Part shown: positions 53,301 through 61,054 of the stretch, one piece after another
Layout of the letters: every line of letters begins with the position of its first letter
Position numbering within the stretch: the first letter of the stretch is position 1
Assembly: GCF_028768465.1 (NCBI RefSeq)
Contig: NZ_CP118225.1
Location: 4,011,001 to 4,075,000, forward strand
Length of the DNA stretch: 64,000 bases
DNA from: Rhodopirellula sp. P2
GTDB taxonomy: Bacteria > Planctomycetota > Planctomycetia > Pirellulales > Pirellulaceae
Direction of reading: 5' to 3'
Translations under genes and position numbers: made by a program
Notes under the pieces: generated by a model
Database searches by the model: none
What the model saw: the letters and a program-made list of their open reading frames with translations, nothing else
What the model was told of the DNA's origin: nothing

Positions 53301-53833
53301 GCGTGTTCCGGCGAACGTTGGTCCTCCGCTGCTTTGCCGTCAACTTCATTGAGATTCTTCGGCGGCGATCCAGCGTAAACAGCAAACCGGACGCTGGTGT
53401 GGTTGCCGCCCTGCTGGTTGGTGCCGCCACTTTCCAGAGCGCCCGTCACGGTCAGGCGGTCGTAACCAGGTGGGACATCCAATTCGATGATGCTGGGAGC
53501 GTGCGTTCCAATCGCGGCCTTTCCCGCGAGCTGATTTTCAACCAACACCGGGCCACCCGAGCAATTCGCATTCTTCCGGACGTTGCCGTAACCGGCTCGC
53601 GCAGTCACCCAACCGTGTTCGACTAAATCCAGTGTTCCCTTGGCACCATGCAGCGTCGGTGCCAACCAAGCCACATGGTCACACGAGTAGTCGTCGTTGC
53701 CTTCGCTGACCACCAAGAACAGTTTTTGACGCGCGACTTCATCGACCTCGGTCAGGTCCACTTCGATCGCCACTCGATGTCCTTCCGTCGCGGTGGTCAC
53801 CAACGGGCTGGCGAACAACCACTCAGCGGGCAC
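50369..53833 (-). CDS. PVC-type heme-binding CxxCH protein (NPCBM + dehydrogenase-like propeller + HEAT + cytochrome c)
   Basis: The product is 1,154 residues if started at GTG 53833. An NPCBM-like carbohydrate-binding domain covers about 40-155 (GTHAPSIIELDVPPGYDRLT). A GSDH-like beta-propeller follows (about 175-590; LTNLDIDHRGRVWVCDVMNY, VAPDGSLFVTDWYDPGVGG). HEAT-like repeats cover about 600-980. A cytochrome c-like domain has one heme site CANCHLVDGFGKQVGPDL (Cys about 1029). There is no signal peptide and no convincing ribosome site at this start, although heme attachment needs export. The open frame continues upstream through the A9 run at the end of the ThuA gene, so it may be the second half of a frameshift-made ThuA fusion. 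The inferred role is periplasmic sugar oxidation. Confidence 0.88.
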   Translation of the reverse strand: MPAEWLFASPLVTTATEGHRVAIEVDLTEVDEVARQKLFLVVSEGNDDYSCDHVAWLAPTLHGAKGTLDLVEHGWVTARAGYGNVRKNANCSGGPVLVENQLAGKAAIGTHAPSIIELDVPPGYDRLTVTGALESGGTNQQGGNHTSVRFAVYAGSPPKNLNEVDGKAAEDQRSPEHAVAGLEVAEGLEVTLMGSEPDLSSLTNLDIDHRGRVWVCDVMNYRRNQGSRPEGDRILILEDTTGDGKLDRVHTYYQGRDIDSAMGICVLGNEVIVSASPTVWKFTDTDGDDIPDSKVAMFTETGQPQHDHSAHSFLFGDDGKLYWNFGNTGTQVKDADGETVIDIHGRAVVDNGKPLYGGMPFRCDLDGSHFEVLAHNFRNNWETTVDSFGALWQSDNDDDGNRGTRINFVMEQGNYGYKDEQTGASWRADRITLEDEIPLQHWHLNDPGVVPNVLQTGAGSPSGICLYEGRLLPERFWDEVIHCDPGPNVVRAYPMMADGAGYSATIEPLITGTTDNWFRPADVCVAPDGSLFVTDWYDPGVGGHHQKDSDRGRLFRVAPPGVKYSVPKFDWTTVEGAIEALQSPNRSARYLAWQTLHAMGKAAEPALHSLYENENPRYRARALWLLGKIEGRGQFYVEQALADDNSDIRCTAIRLCKQLGLSTAEICGDAANDPSPAVRRELAVALRFDESDAMPAVWAKLAIQYDGSDRWMLEALGIASDLRAGDCYAAWMKANHGNWNTPAGRDLVWRLRTDEAAANMVELLASGIPSDEAKRYFRSLEYHSDAVRGVVLRQLLPDENSELVVAPQVLVRTVTRMPDFDPAKFPKTQAAITDYIRSRADKPDFVELVEQFQIMDMDEDLIAAMLRDGDDNLSLSALRLLLKRQDGWNRFVGILAKDSKYDPGQRGRILSLLGSLGNGRAIGLLAQTAGDEEMDYGLRSAAVRAMAKSNGGATELLKMAQQNHLPADTHLLAGGLLGRNANQAIAKRAKKLLPQPAAADNAPLPPLDELVRLSGDAKRGQTIFRGVATCANCHLVDGFGKQVGPDLSEIGSKLSREAMFTSILAPSAGISHNYENMIALTEDGRVVNGVLVSETDDTLVLRTAEAIDLELNQDEIADVKKSEKSIMPENLHHTTDQQGLVDMVEYLMGLKKKS

Positions 53834-53877
53834 CGCTGACGTCGAACCGTTCAGCGCTTTTTTTTTGCGTCGTCCTT
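53824..53877 (-). promoter_or_regulatory. Candidate -1 frameshift site linking ThuA and the heme protein
   Basis: On the minus strand the ThuA gene reads GCA AAA AAA AAG CGC TGA (T9 run on plus at 53858-53866), which contains the heptamer A_AAA_AAG. AAGGA (plus 53873-53877) lies nine bases upstream like the stimulatory Shine-Dalgarno of E. coli dnaX. CAGCGG-TGC-CCGCTG (plus 53824-53838) forms a 6-bp hairpin downstream. Slipping back one base gives KKKALNGSTSAVPAEWLF, in frame with the heme protein. Confidence 0.5.
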
Positions 53878-54855
53878 GGACGTCTCGCCGCTGACCGGAA
53901 TGTCGAACTTTTTCGCGATCGACTCCAGGTCGAAGTCCTTGGGCGGTTCATAGTCTTGGTCAGCCAACAGTTGTTCTGCTGAGATCGGTTGAAGCGAGTT
54001 GGCTTCCTGGGTTGGATCGTCACCCGCGGTCCAACGAATCGCGTTGGTCACCAAGCGACGCAATGGAACATGGGACCAATTCCAGTGATGGTGCCCGCCG
54101 GTGAAGCCAAAGCTACGGCCGCCGAATTCAGGTTCATAGGCCCAGGCAACGGTCTGCGGTTCGCCAGCCGCGACTGATTTTCGAACGTGAGGGTTGCCGC
54201 TGTGAGCGCCATCTTCGCGCCGCATGGTCGACTCTGGTGCGACGGATTGCAAAATGGGGGTCAGCTTGCCTTGTTCCGAAAATCGCAAGTGGAAGTACCA
54301 CTCGTCATTGGTTGCAAAGGGTTCGACCTTGTGAGTGATCGGGTGCTCAGGCAGCGAATCAAACTTCGCGATCCAGTGCGGGTTGACGCTGTAATGGATT
54401 TCAAAGTGCCCACCCAACAGTTCGACCATGTCATCTCCGGATTCGCCCGGCTTCATTTCAGTGGCGTAGTGCAAGCACACCAATCCGCCGCCACGCTTCA
54501 AGAGAGTTCGCAATTCATCGCGATGATCAAACGCGACATGGCGATCTTGCCCGTCGCTGTACAGGACCACGCTGTCGGCGGATTCCACCTTGGAAGCGTC
54601 CTTGGGCCAACCACGCACGACTTCGGTTTGAAGGTTTGGATTGGCTTCCTGCAACGACTGTTCGAGAACTTTCAGCCCAGCGTAGTGCTCGTGATCACCG
54701 TAGCCGTGGCTGGGGGCACCAGCGATGAGCAAGATTTTTTTCTCGGCGCCGTCCGCGGATCTTGCTGTGGCAGCCAAGGAGTTCCAACCAATAACGACGC
54801 ACGCGAGAGCGGCGATCCATGACCACGAGGGGGCCGAGAAGACATCATTTTTCAT
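53851..54855 (-). CDS. ThuA-domain protein (trehalose-utilisation type), exported
   Basis: The product is 334 residues. A signal peptide (about 12-34, ending ATARSADG) is followed by the ThuA/class I glutamine amidotransferase-like fold: ILLIAGAPSHGYGDHEHYAG (about 42-61), then KRGGGLVCLHYATE and GGRSFGFTGGHHHWNW, which complete the family pattern. ThuA is thought to act on 3-keto-sugars. In the ordinary reading the protein ends DDAKKKR*, at an A9 run; see the frameshift site. ThuA and PVC heme proteins are regular neighbours or fusions in planctomycetes, as far as I recall. Confidence 0.88.
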   Translation of the reverse strand: MKNDVFSAPSWSWIAALACVVIGWNSLAATARSADGAEKKILLIAGAPSHGYGDHEHYAGLKVLEQSLQEANPNLQTEVVRGWPKDASKVESADSVVLYSDGQDRHVAFDHRDELRTLLKRGGGLVCLHYATEMKPGESGDDMVELLGGHFEIHYSVNPHWIAKFDSLPEHPITHKVEPFATNDEWYFHLRFSEQGKLTPILQSVAPESTMRREDGAHSGNPHVRKSVAAGEPQTVAWAYEPEFGGRSFGFTGGHHHWNWSHVPLRRLVTNAIRWTAGDDPTQEANSLQPISAEQLLADQDYEPPKDFDLESIAKKFDIPVSGETSKDDAKKKR

Positions 54856-55222
54856 GGAAGAGGGAGAACCAAGGTTCCAGGCGGGAGGATTCAGGCGGGG
54901 TGAGGCAATCGTCGACGCTCACGGACATGCCTCCCGATTGTAACCCAAGCTGAAGCCCATGGAGTTCTCCTGCCATCGATTCGTATCGGCCGGTCCCAAC
55001 GCAGGGAGACTCGGCCCCAGAGTAGAACCGTTGTCCTCAACGGTTCCGTCAGAAATCGTGCCAACGCCAAGCCACGTGGTCTGCCAACCAACCCGCAAAA
55101 CATCCGCGTGCCGCGTCTCGGCAGTTCAATCCAAACACGCAAACACTTGAGACAAATGTTCGACTCTGCCCGATTCCGTCGAGCGGTGTCAAAAAGGCGA
55201 CAATTGGCGGGCGCGAATCAGC
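54856..55222. other. Intergenic stretch with one strong hairpin
   Basis: No gene was found in these 367 bases. GAACCGTTG and CAACGGTTC (55025-55046, loop TCCT) form a perfect 9-bp stem, without a T-run on either side. It may be another family of palindromic element; a single copy was seen here. Confidence 0.5.
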
Positions 55223-55501
55223 TCAGCTGTAGAAGCACAGGTAGGCGGTGGGTTCGAGCACGCGAACCTGGAACTTTTGGTTGGCGTCGATTCTGAATTC
55301 GGAGCCGGCTGGGTAAGCCCGGTAGCCAGGTTCACTGGGCAGCTTCGCTTCGAGTTTGCCGGAAACGATTTTCATCAATTCCTTTTCGCTGGTTCCAAAT
55401 TCATATTCCCCCGCCAACATCACGCCCGATGTCGCTCGGCCTTCGCCATTTTCAAACGCGATGGAAGTGACATTGCCGTCGAAGTATTCGTTGACTTGCA
55501 T
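55223..55501 (-). CDS. ppnP: Pyrimidine/purine nucleoside phosphorylase (PpnP/YaiE, DUF1255)
   Basis: The product is a 92-residue single cupin-like beta barrel, the normal length of the family. Features match throughout: MQVNEYFDGNVTSIAFENG, ATSGVMLAGEYEFGTS, and the end EPTAYLCFYS. It splits nucleosides to base and ribose-1-phosphate with broad specificity. It seems to be a single gene; 150 bases separate it from the DegT-type gene. Confidence 0.93.
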   Translation of the reverse strand: MQVNEYFDGNVTSIAFENGEGRATSGVMLAGEYEFGTSEKELMKIVSGKLEAKLPSEPGYRAYPAGSEFRIDANQKFQVRVLEPTAYLCFYS

Positions 55502-55651
55502 GTTGATCTCAGAGAGAAGGGGATTCGGTGAAAATGGCTCGGCGAGAGCACGCGATTGTCCAGCTCGCCCGCCGCTCTCGGGGGCGGAAACCTGGGAACG
55601 CGGAGAAGATAATTCAAGCCGCTTGCATCCGCGAGATCTTCCTGGGCCGAC

Positions 55652-56986
55652 TCAACGCATTTCAATCAAACACTTGCGAATTCGTTCGGTGACGTCGGGG
55701 GCCAGCAGCGCGCGGTGGTCGATGACCAGCAACGCGTCGCTCAATTGTTGTGCGTTTTTCAGCGGCACAGGTTTGTCGCTCCGGCGGTCACTGGTCCGAT
55801 GCATCGCACGAAATCCCTCGCCACAGGGCACCTGAATGGAACGCAGAGCGTGCAGCACGTTCGCTCGTGTCGGAGCGTCTCGAGCCAAGACGGGAAACTT
55901 GTATGGAGCTCGAACGACGGTGGGATCGTTGTTCCAGATCGCGGTGCAGCCGACCGATGCCCAGTCCAGTTCGCTCAAACTCGCCGCGTTTTCGCAGCGG
56001 ATTTGGTTCATCCGAGTCAGCCAACTCAATTGCGGCAGGAGGGCGGCGCATTGCAGTGGGGACAGAGGGAACGCATCGCTTGGTCGATCCACCATCCCTT
56101 TTAGCTTTTGAAATTTGCCTTCGAATTCAGTCGCCAAAGCGCCTCCGTTCCCGCACGTCAGTGGCTTGCTGCCGCCAAAGCTGTAAGTGGTCCAGTCGGC
56201 CAGCGTCCCGACGGGCACAAACACCATTTGTCCGGTCGCGTTCAGTTGAGTTCGTCCTGCTCCAATCGCTTGGCACGCGTCCTCGATCAACAACCACCGG
56301 CGCTGGCGGCACAGATCTGCCAGGGCAAGCGAGTCCACCAACTGGCCGTGCAGGTGCGAGACCAGCACAACGGACTCTGGCGGGGCCTCAATGCGCTCGA
56401 TTGACGTCAAGCATGGAGAGATACCGGCAGGGGAGCAGCTGGCTCGCGTTGCCTGGGGGGGCTCCGTGTCGCATAGCACTGGCCGGGCCCCAAGCAATTC
56501 GACCGTCCGGAAATTGCCGGGGTAATCGTAGGCCGACAAAATCACTTTCGTTGCAGCCTTCTGCTTGCCCCCCGCTGGTCCGGCCCCCAACGTTCGCAAG
56601 GCAAGTTCGATCGCCGAGGACCCCGAGGGGCACAAACGGACCTGGGGGGGGACGCCGAACAAGTCGACTCCTGGGGGGGCTGCCCACTGGGTCGCCGCCT
56701 CGGCCACCGAGGATCGGCATCGTTCGTAAACCCCCGGAGAGCCACCCTTGCCCGCGGTTGTCTCTGGATAAGTGCCCCATTGGCCATCGTGGAGAGCTTC
56801 CGTCACCGAGCGTTCGATCTGGCTGGTCAATTGGGGGGTTTGGGGCGGCCAAGCCGGCCACCCATCGGAGGAGGCCTCGAACGATTCTTCGGCGGGGAAA
56901 TCCAATTGATTCTCAGTGCTACGCAAAGGAGGATGGCGAGGCAAGTTAGGGCTGGGCTTGTGGCGATTTTTTTGCTTCCATATCAT
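55652..56986 (-). CDS. DegT/DnrJ/EryC1/StrS-family PLP enzyme
   Basis: The product is 444 residues. The aminotransferase fold is shown by VRLCPSGSSAIELALRTLGA (about 117-136), VVLVSHLHGQLVDS, LLIEDACQAIGA (Asp-Ala at the PLP ring) and TTYSFGGSKPLTCGNGGALA, where the Lys of GGSK would bind PLP. An N-terminal tail of about 45 residues is Pro-rich and unmatched. The gene is rich in long C/G runs compared with its neighbours. The family makes amino sugars for glycans, but no partner sugar gene is nearby. It is divergent from yajC. Confidence 0.85.
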   Translation of the reverse strand: MIWKQKNRHKPSPNLPRHPPLRSTENQLDFPAEESFEASSDGWPAWPPQTPQLTSQIERSVTEALHDGQWGTYPETTAGKGGSPGVYERCRSSVAEAATQWAAPPGVDLFGVPPQVRLCPSGSSAIELALRTLGAGPAGGKQKAATKVILSAYDYPGNFRTVELLGARPVLCDTEPPQATRASCSPAGISPCLTSIERIEAPPESVVLVSHLHGQLVDSLALADLCRQRRWLLIEDACQAIGAGRTQLNATGQMVFVPVGTLADWTTYSFGGSKPLTCGNGGALATEFEGKFQKLKGMVDRPSDAFPLSPLQCAALLPQLSWLTRMNQIRCENAASLSELDWASVGCTAIWNNDPTVVRAPYKFPVLARDAPTRANVLHALRSIQVPCGEGFRAMHRTSDRRSDKPVPLKNAQQLSDALLVIDHRALLAPDVTERIRKCLIEMR

Positions 56987-57072
56987 GCCGCATTGCGAAT
57001 GACGCAGGCAACCACCAGCCAGGACGGCTGGGGCCGCGTCGAGCTAGTGTCATCTTCCCCGGAATCCCTGTC

Positions 57073-57492
57073 TTGTTGCCTTCTTTCGATCTGTTCTTAA
57101 CTGATCTGACGCGGCAGGCAACCTTGCTCGCATTTCAGTTGCTGGCACAGGATGCACCGCCTGCTGGAGAATCTTCGATTCTGCAGCGAATTCTCGAAAA
57201 CCCGTTGATTTTGCCTGTTGGCGTGGTGGCAATCTTCTACGTCACCTACTTCGGACCTGAACGCCGCCGGCGAGCCGAAGAAGCCAAGATGATGTCAGCG
57301 CTGGGCAAAAACGATCGCGTGGTCACGATTGGTGGCATCCACGGCACGATCGTTTCCGCAGCACCTGACAGTGACACGGTGACTCTGAAAATTGACGAGA
57401 GTGGTTCGACACGCATCAAAGTCAATCGGTCAGCCATCGTCAAAATCGTCGGCGAACCGAAGAACAAACCCGACAACGATTCGTCGGACTGA
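57073..57492 (+). CDS. yajC: Preprotein translocase accessory subunit YajC
   Basis: The product is 139 residues starting at TTG 57073, the only plausible start before the helix. A single transmembrane helix (about 40-60, LILPVGVVAIFYVTYFGPER) is followed by the cytoplasmic YajC domain (KMMSALGKNDRVVTIGGIHG, then RIKVNRSAIVKIVG). It works with SecDF in export. It lies 78 bases before secDF in the classical order; its TTG start and weak ribosome site suggest low translation. Confidence 0.9.
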   Translation: MLPSFDLFLTDLTRQATLLAFQLLAQDAPPAGESSILQRILENPLILPVGVVAIFYVTYFGPERRRRAEEAKMMSALGKNDRVVTIGGIHGTIVSAAPDSDTVTLKIDESGSTRIKVNRSAIVKIVGEPKNKPDNDSSD

Positions 57493-57570
57493 CCTCTTCC
57501 CAAACCATCCTTCCCACAGCGACTGGTTTTGGTCGCAGCGGACACATCGCACCCGTACTTAGAAACCACG

Positions 57571-60500
57571 ATGGATCTTTCGACTCTTCCCGATATTTGC
57601 CAAACGATTTCGGCTCAGTGGCTCGCGCAAACCGACGCTGCCGTTGCCAACGAAGTCTCCAAGGGCATCAGCATCGAACAGTTTCTGACTCTGCTCAGCG
57701 CTGCGGCCGTTCTGATTCTGCCGTTCATTGTTGGCAACTTCTTGGCGAAATCCTTGAAGATGCCAACCTATGGCTCTCGCTTCGGTTTCATCTTGCTCGC
57801 CATCACGGCCAGTGCCGTGACGCTGACAAACAAGTTCCCCAGCCTCGGTATCGACCTCTCGGGCGGTACCATTCTGGTTTACGAACTGGACCCTGAAAAG
57901 CAAGCCGCTGTGATCGAGGGCGGAGGTCAACGAATCACCAGTGAAGACTTGGTGGCACCGTTGACTCGCCGTATCAACCCGGCGGGCACGCAAGAAATCG
58001 TGATTCGCCCCTACGGCGAACAGCAAATCGAAATCATCATCCCGCAAAAAGATCCGGACGCGGTCAAACGCATCAAGGATTTGGTGGAAGAAGCCGGTCA
58101 GTTGCGTTTTGCGATTTTGGCCAACCAGTTTGACCACCAGACCCTGATCAACGAAGCGATTGAGCAAGCCGAATCGCCGCAACCGGGTGTCGCTACCAAA
58201 GACATGGTCGGATCGCCTGAGGATTCGCTTTACGGCTTTTGGGCTCGCATTGGTTTCGAAGAAACTGAAACCGATGGCGTGCGTCCTCTGTTGGTGCCTG
58301 TCACCGGTGCCTTGGCTCGCAACCCACGCACCGGCGCGATCCTGAACGTTCCACCCGAAGCACGCATCGGTGATGAGTCGGTTTCCGTCGCCAAGTGGTT
58401 GAAAACTCAAGATTTCGACAACATCGAAGTCCTGATGGTGGTCAACCCGAAGCTCGATATTCTCGGGGAAGACCTCGCCTACGCCGCCAGCACGTTTGAT
58501 GAAACCGGTGCTCCTGCCGTGGCGTTCACCCTGACCGACATGGGCTCGGGACGTTTCCGTGCTCTGACAACCAACAACGCTCCCGATGGTTCGCGAACGC
58601 GACAATTGGGCATCGTGTTGGATGACGAACTGCTCTCGGCTCCTTCGATCCAAGAGCCGATGAACAAGAACGGTCGCATCACCGGTAACTTCACTCGTGA
58701 TCAAGTCGACTCGTTGGTCCAGATCTTGAAAGCGGGGCAGTTGCCAGCAACGGTGACCAAGCAGCCCATCGCAGAAAACGAAGTGGGAGCAACGCTTGGT
58801 GCTGACACTCGGACCAAGGGTTTGTACTCGATCGGCGTTTCGCTGGGTTTGGTGCTTGTTTTCATCCTGTTCTACTACCGCTTCGCTGGCATGGTCGCGT
58901 GCATCGCGTTGATCATGAACATGGCGATGATTTTGGCCACGATGGTGTTCATCAGCCAGCCACTGACCTTGCCTGGTCTGGCCGGTTTGGTTTTGACCGT
59001 CGGGATGTCGGTTGACGCAAACGTGTTGATCTTTGAACGGATCCGCGAAGAGCTGGGCAAAGGTGCCAAGGCTCGAATGGCGATTCGCAACGGTTTCGCT
59101 CGTGCGACGACAACGATCATCGATGCCAACCTGACAACGCTGATCACCGCCATCGTCCTTTACGCGATCGGAACGGACCAGATTCGTGGCTTCGCCGTCA
59201 CGTTGATCTTGGGCATCCTGTATTCCATGTTCACCGCGATTTACGTTTCGCGAACGATCTTTGACTTGGCTGAGCGTCGCGGATTCCTGTCGCTGGGAAT
59301 GTCCGATGGCGTCAACAGCATCCGCTCGGCATTCGCCGGTGGCGGGCAGTTCAACTTCATCAGCAAAGGCAAGATGACACTGACGATGTCAGCCATCTTG
59401 GTCGTCTGCGGTTTGGGTGCCTTGTTCGCTCGCGGTCAAAGCATTCTCGACATCGATTTCGCCGGTGGTTCTTCGGTTCAATTCCGTGTCGATCAACCGA
59501 CCGACGCGGATGAAGTTCGGCAGATCATGAACGACGCCGTGGCATCATCCGGAATGGAATCCGTTCAGTTCACCGTCAACGGTGTCTCGATCGATGGCAC
59601 GGAAGAAGGCACTGTCTTCAAGGTGGACTCCTCCGTTGACCGAGTCGACGATTTGAAAAAGGTCATCCAGGAAGGTTTCGCCGCCTCCGAATCCGTTGGG
59701 TTGGTGACTTACACCGTCGACATCACTCCCGCTGATCTGCCAGGTGCTTCGCAAGAAGCGGCTGAGCCAGCTGCTGAAGCAACGAGTTCCTCCGATCCTG
59801 CCGGGCCTTCGGAAACCACGACCAGCCAATGGCAGTCGTCCGACAATGGCGTGATGTTGGTGGTTGCTCAAGCTGATGACGAAGAAGCAGTCACCGAAGA
59901 AGTGGCGGTGGAAGAAACCACGGAAGCTGATGAAGTCGTGGCCGAAGAAGCTGAAGCCGAAACCAAGTCCGTCGAACTGCCTGGCTTGGCATTCAGCACC
60001 TCGGACATTTCGCTGGGCATCAAAGGTGGCGATGGAGTCGCAGTCAAAAATGAAGAAGGCCTGATCGATTCGATCGTTTCGGCGGCAGAAGCCGCCAACG
60101 TGCCAATCAATGCCGAAGGGATTGTGGTTCAGCCACTCGGTGACGATATCGACGCTTGGTCGCCCGGTTCGACCTTGGCATTCTCGAAGTGGCGAGTTCA
60201 GTTGCCTCTCGGTGGCGACAACGCCATCAAGGTGATGACCGAAATGGAGCGTCAGCTCGACAGCGATCCTGTTTGGATCAGCAGCAGTGCCGTGGGGGCA
60301 CGTGTTGCTGGCGACATGATCAGCCGTGCATTCGGTGCCTTGTTCGCCTCGCTGCTCTGCATCATTGGCTACATCTGGTTCCGATTCCAACGCGTCATCT
60401 ACGGCTTGGCCGCTGTGGTCGCTTTGCTTCACGACGTTGCCATCACATTGGGTGCGATCGCAGTCAGTTACTGGGTGGCTGACGCCCTTGGATTCCTGCT

Positions 60501-60864
60501 GATCGATCCGTTCAAGATCTCGCTGACCGTGGTTGCCGCGTTGCTGACGATCATTGGTTACTCGCTCAACGATACGATTGTGGTCTTTGACCGCATTCGT
60601 GAAACGAAGGGCAAAGCACCACGCCTGACCGGCGAGATGATCAACAGCAGCATCAACCAAACGCTCAGCCGAACGTTGCTGACATCGATCACGACGTTGA
60701 TCGTGGTCGTGTTGCTCTACGCTTTCGGCGGAGAAGGCATTCACGCGTTCGCGTTCGCCTTGGTGGTCGGCGTGATCGTCGGTACTTACAGCAGCGTGTT
60801 TGTGGCCAGTCCCGTGTTGCTGTGGTTGGTCGAGCGAGCTGAAAAGAAAGCCGCCAACGCCTGA
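57571..60864 (+). CDS. secDF: Fused protein-export membrane protein SecDF
   Basis: The product is 1,097 residues from the ATG at 57571. The SecD half covers about 1-600: the periplasmic P1 region, then GMSVDANVLIFERIREEL with the proton-relay Asp. The SecF half follows (IDFAGGSSVQFRVDQPTDAD at about 625, then IIGYSLNDTIVVFDRIRET at about 1000). It uses the proton gradient to pull preproteins through SecYEG. Unusual is an extra acidic stretch of about 75 residues (about 725-800; Glu, Ala and Ser-rich) in the SecF periplasmic domain. It ends at a terminator (60938-60971). Confidence 0.93.
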   Translation: MDLSTLPDICQTISAQWLAQTDAAVANEVSKGISIEQFLTLLSAAAVLILPFIVGNFLAKSLKMPTYGSRFGFILLAITASAVTLTNKFPSLGIDLSGGTILVYELDPEKQAAVIEGGGQRITSEDLVAPLTRRINPAGTQEIVIRPYGEQQIEIIIPQKDPDAVKRIKDLVEEAGQLRFAILANQFDHQTLINEAIEQAESPQPGVATKDMVGSPEDSLYGFWARIGFEETETDGVRPLLVPVTGALARNPRTGAILNVPPEARIGDESVSVAKWLKTQDFDNIEVLMVVNPKLDILGEDLAYAASTFDETGAPAVAFTLTDMGSGRFRALTTNNAPDGSRTRQLGIVLDDELLSAPSIQEPMNKNGRITGNFTRDQVDSLVQILKAGQLPATVTKQPIAENEVGATLGADTRTKGLYSIGVSLGLVLVFILFYYRFAGMVACIALIMNMAMILATMVFISQPLTLPGLAGLVLTVGMSVDANVLIFERIREELGKGAKARMAIRNGFARATTTIIDANLTTLITAIVLYAIGTDQIRGFAVTLILGILYSMFTAIYVSRTIFDLAERRGFLSLGMSDGVNSIRSAFAGGGQFNFISKGKMTLTMSAILVVCGLGALFARGQSILDIDFAGGSSVQFRVDQPTDADEVRQIMNDAVASSGMESVQFTVNGVSIDGTEEGTVFKVDSSVDRVDDLKKVIQEGFAASESVGLVTYTVDITPADLPGASQEAAEPAAEATSSSDPAGPSETTTSQWQSSDNGVMLVVAQADDEEAVTEEVAVEETTEADEVVAEEAEAETKSVELPGLAFSTSDISLGIKGGDGVAVKNEEGLIDSIVSAAEAANVPINAEGIVVQPLGDDIDAWSPGSTLAFSKWRVQLPLGGDNAIKVMTEMERQLDSDPVWISSSAVGARVAGDMISRAFGALFASLLCIIGYIWFRFQRVIYGLAAVVALLHDVAITLGAIAVSYWVADALGFLLIDPFKISLTVVAALLTIIGYSLNDTIVVFDRIRETKGKAPRLTGEMINSSINQTLSRTLLTSITTLIVVVLLYAFGGEGIHAFAFALVVGVIVGTYSSVFVASPVLLWLVERAEKKAANA

Positions 60865-60937
60865 TCGATTGACGGGAAGTTGCGATCAAGAGGCTGCTTC
60901 CCGTGATTGCGTGAAGCGACGATTCTGCTAAACAACG

Positions 60938-60971
60938 AAACTCCCTTTCGAATCATCGGAAGGGAGTTTTT
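60938..60971 (+). terminator. Rho-independent terminator of yajC-secDF
   Basis: AAACTCCCTT (60938-60947) pairs with AAGGGAGTTT (60960-60969) and is followed by a T-run to 60971, 73 bases after the secDF stop. A weaker hairpin, ACGGGAAG/CTTCCCGT (60872-60904), precedes it. The next gene begins about 85 bases later. Confidence 0.85.
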
Positions 60972-61054
60972 CGTGCGCGGTCCTCAACCGCACCAACTCA
61001 ATGGATTATCATTCGAAGTCCCACCCTCCAATTCCCCACCCATTGGAAATCACT

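Noticed and set aside
52388-53626. Plus-strand ORF of 412 codons
   Set aside because: It lies wholly within the PVC heme-binding gene on the other strand, and has no start context or recognisable domain.
59545-60744. Minus-strand ORF of 399 codons
   Set aside because: It lies entirely inside secDF. His/Asp/Arg-rich composition marks it as an antisense shadow.
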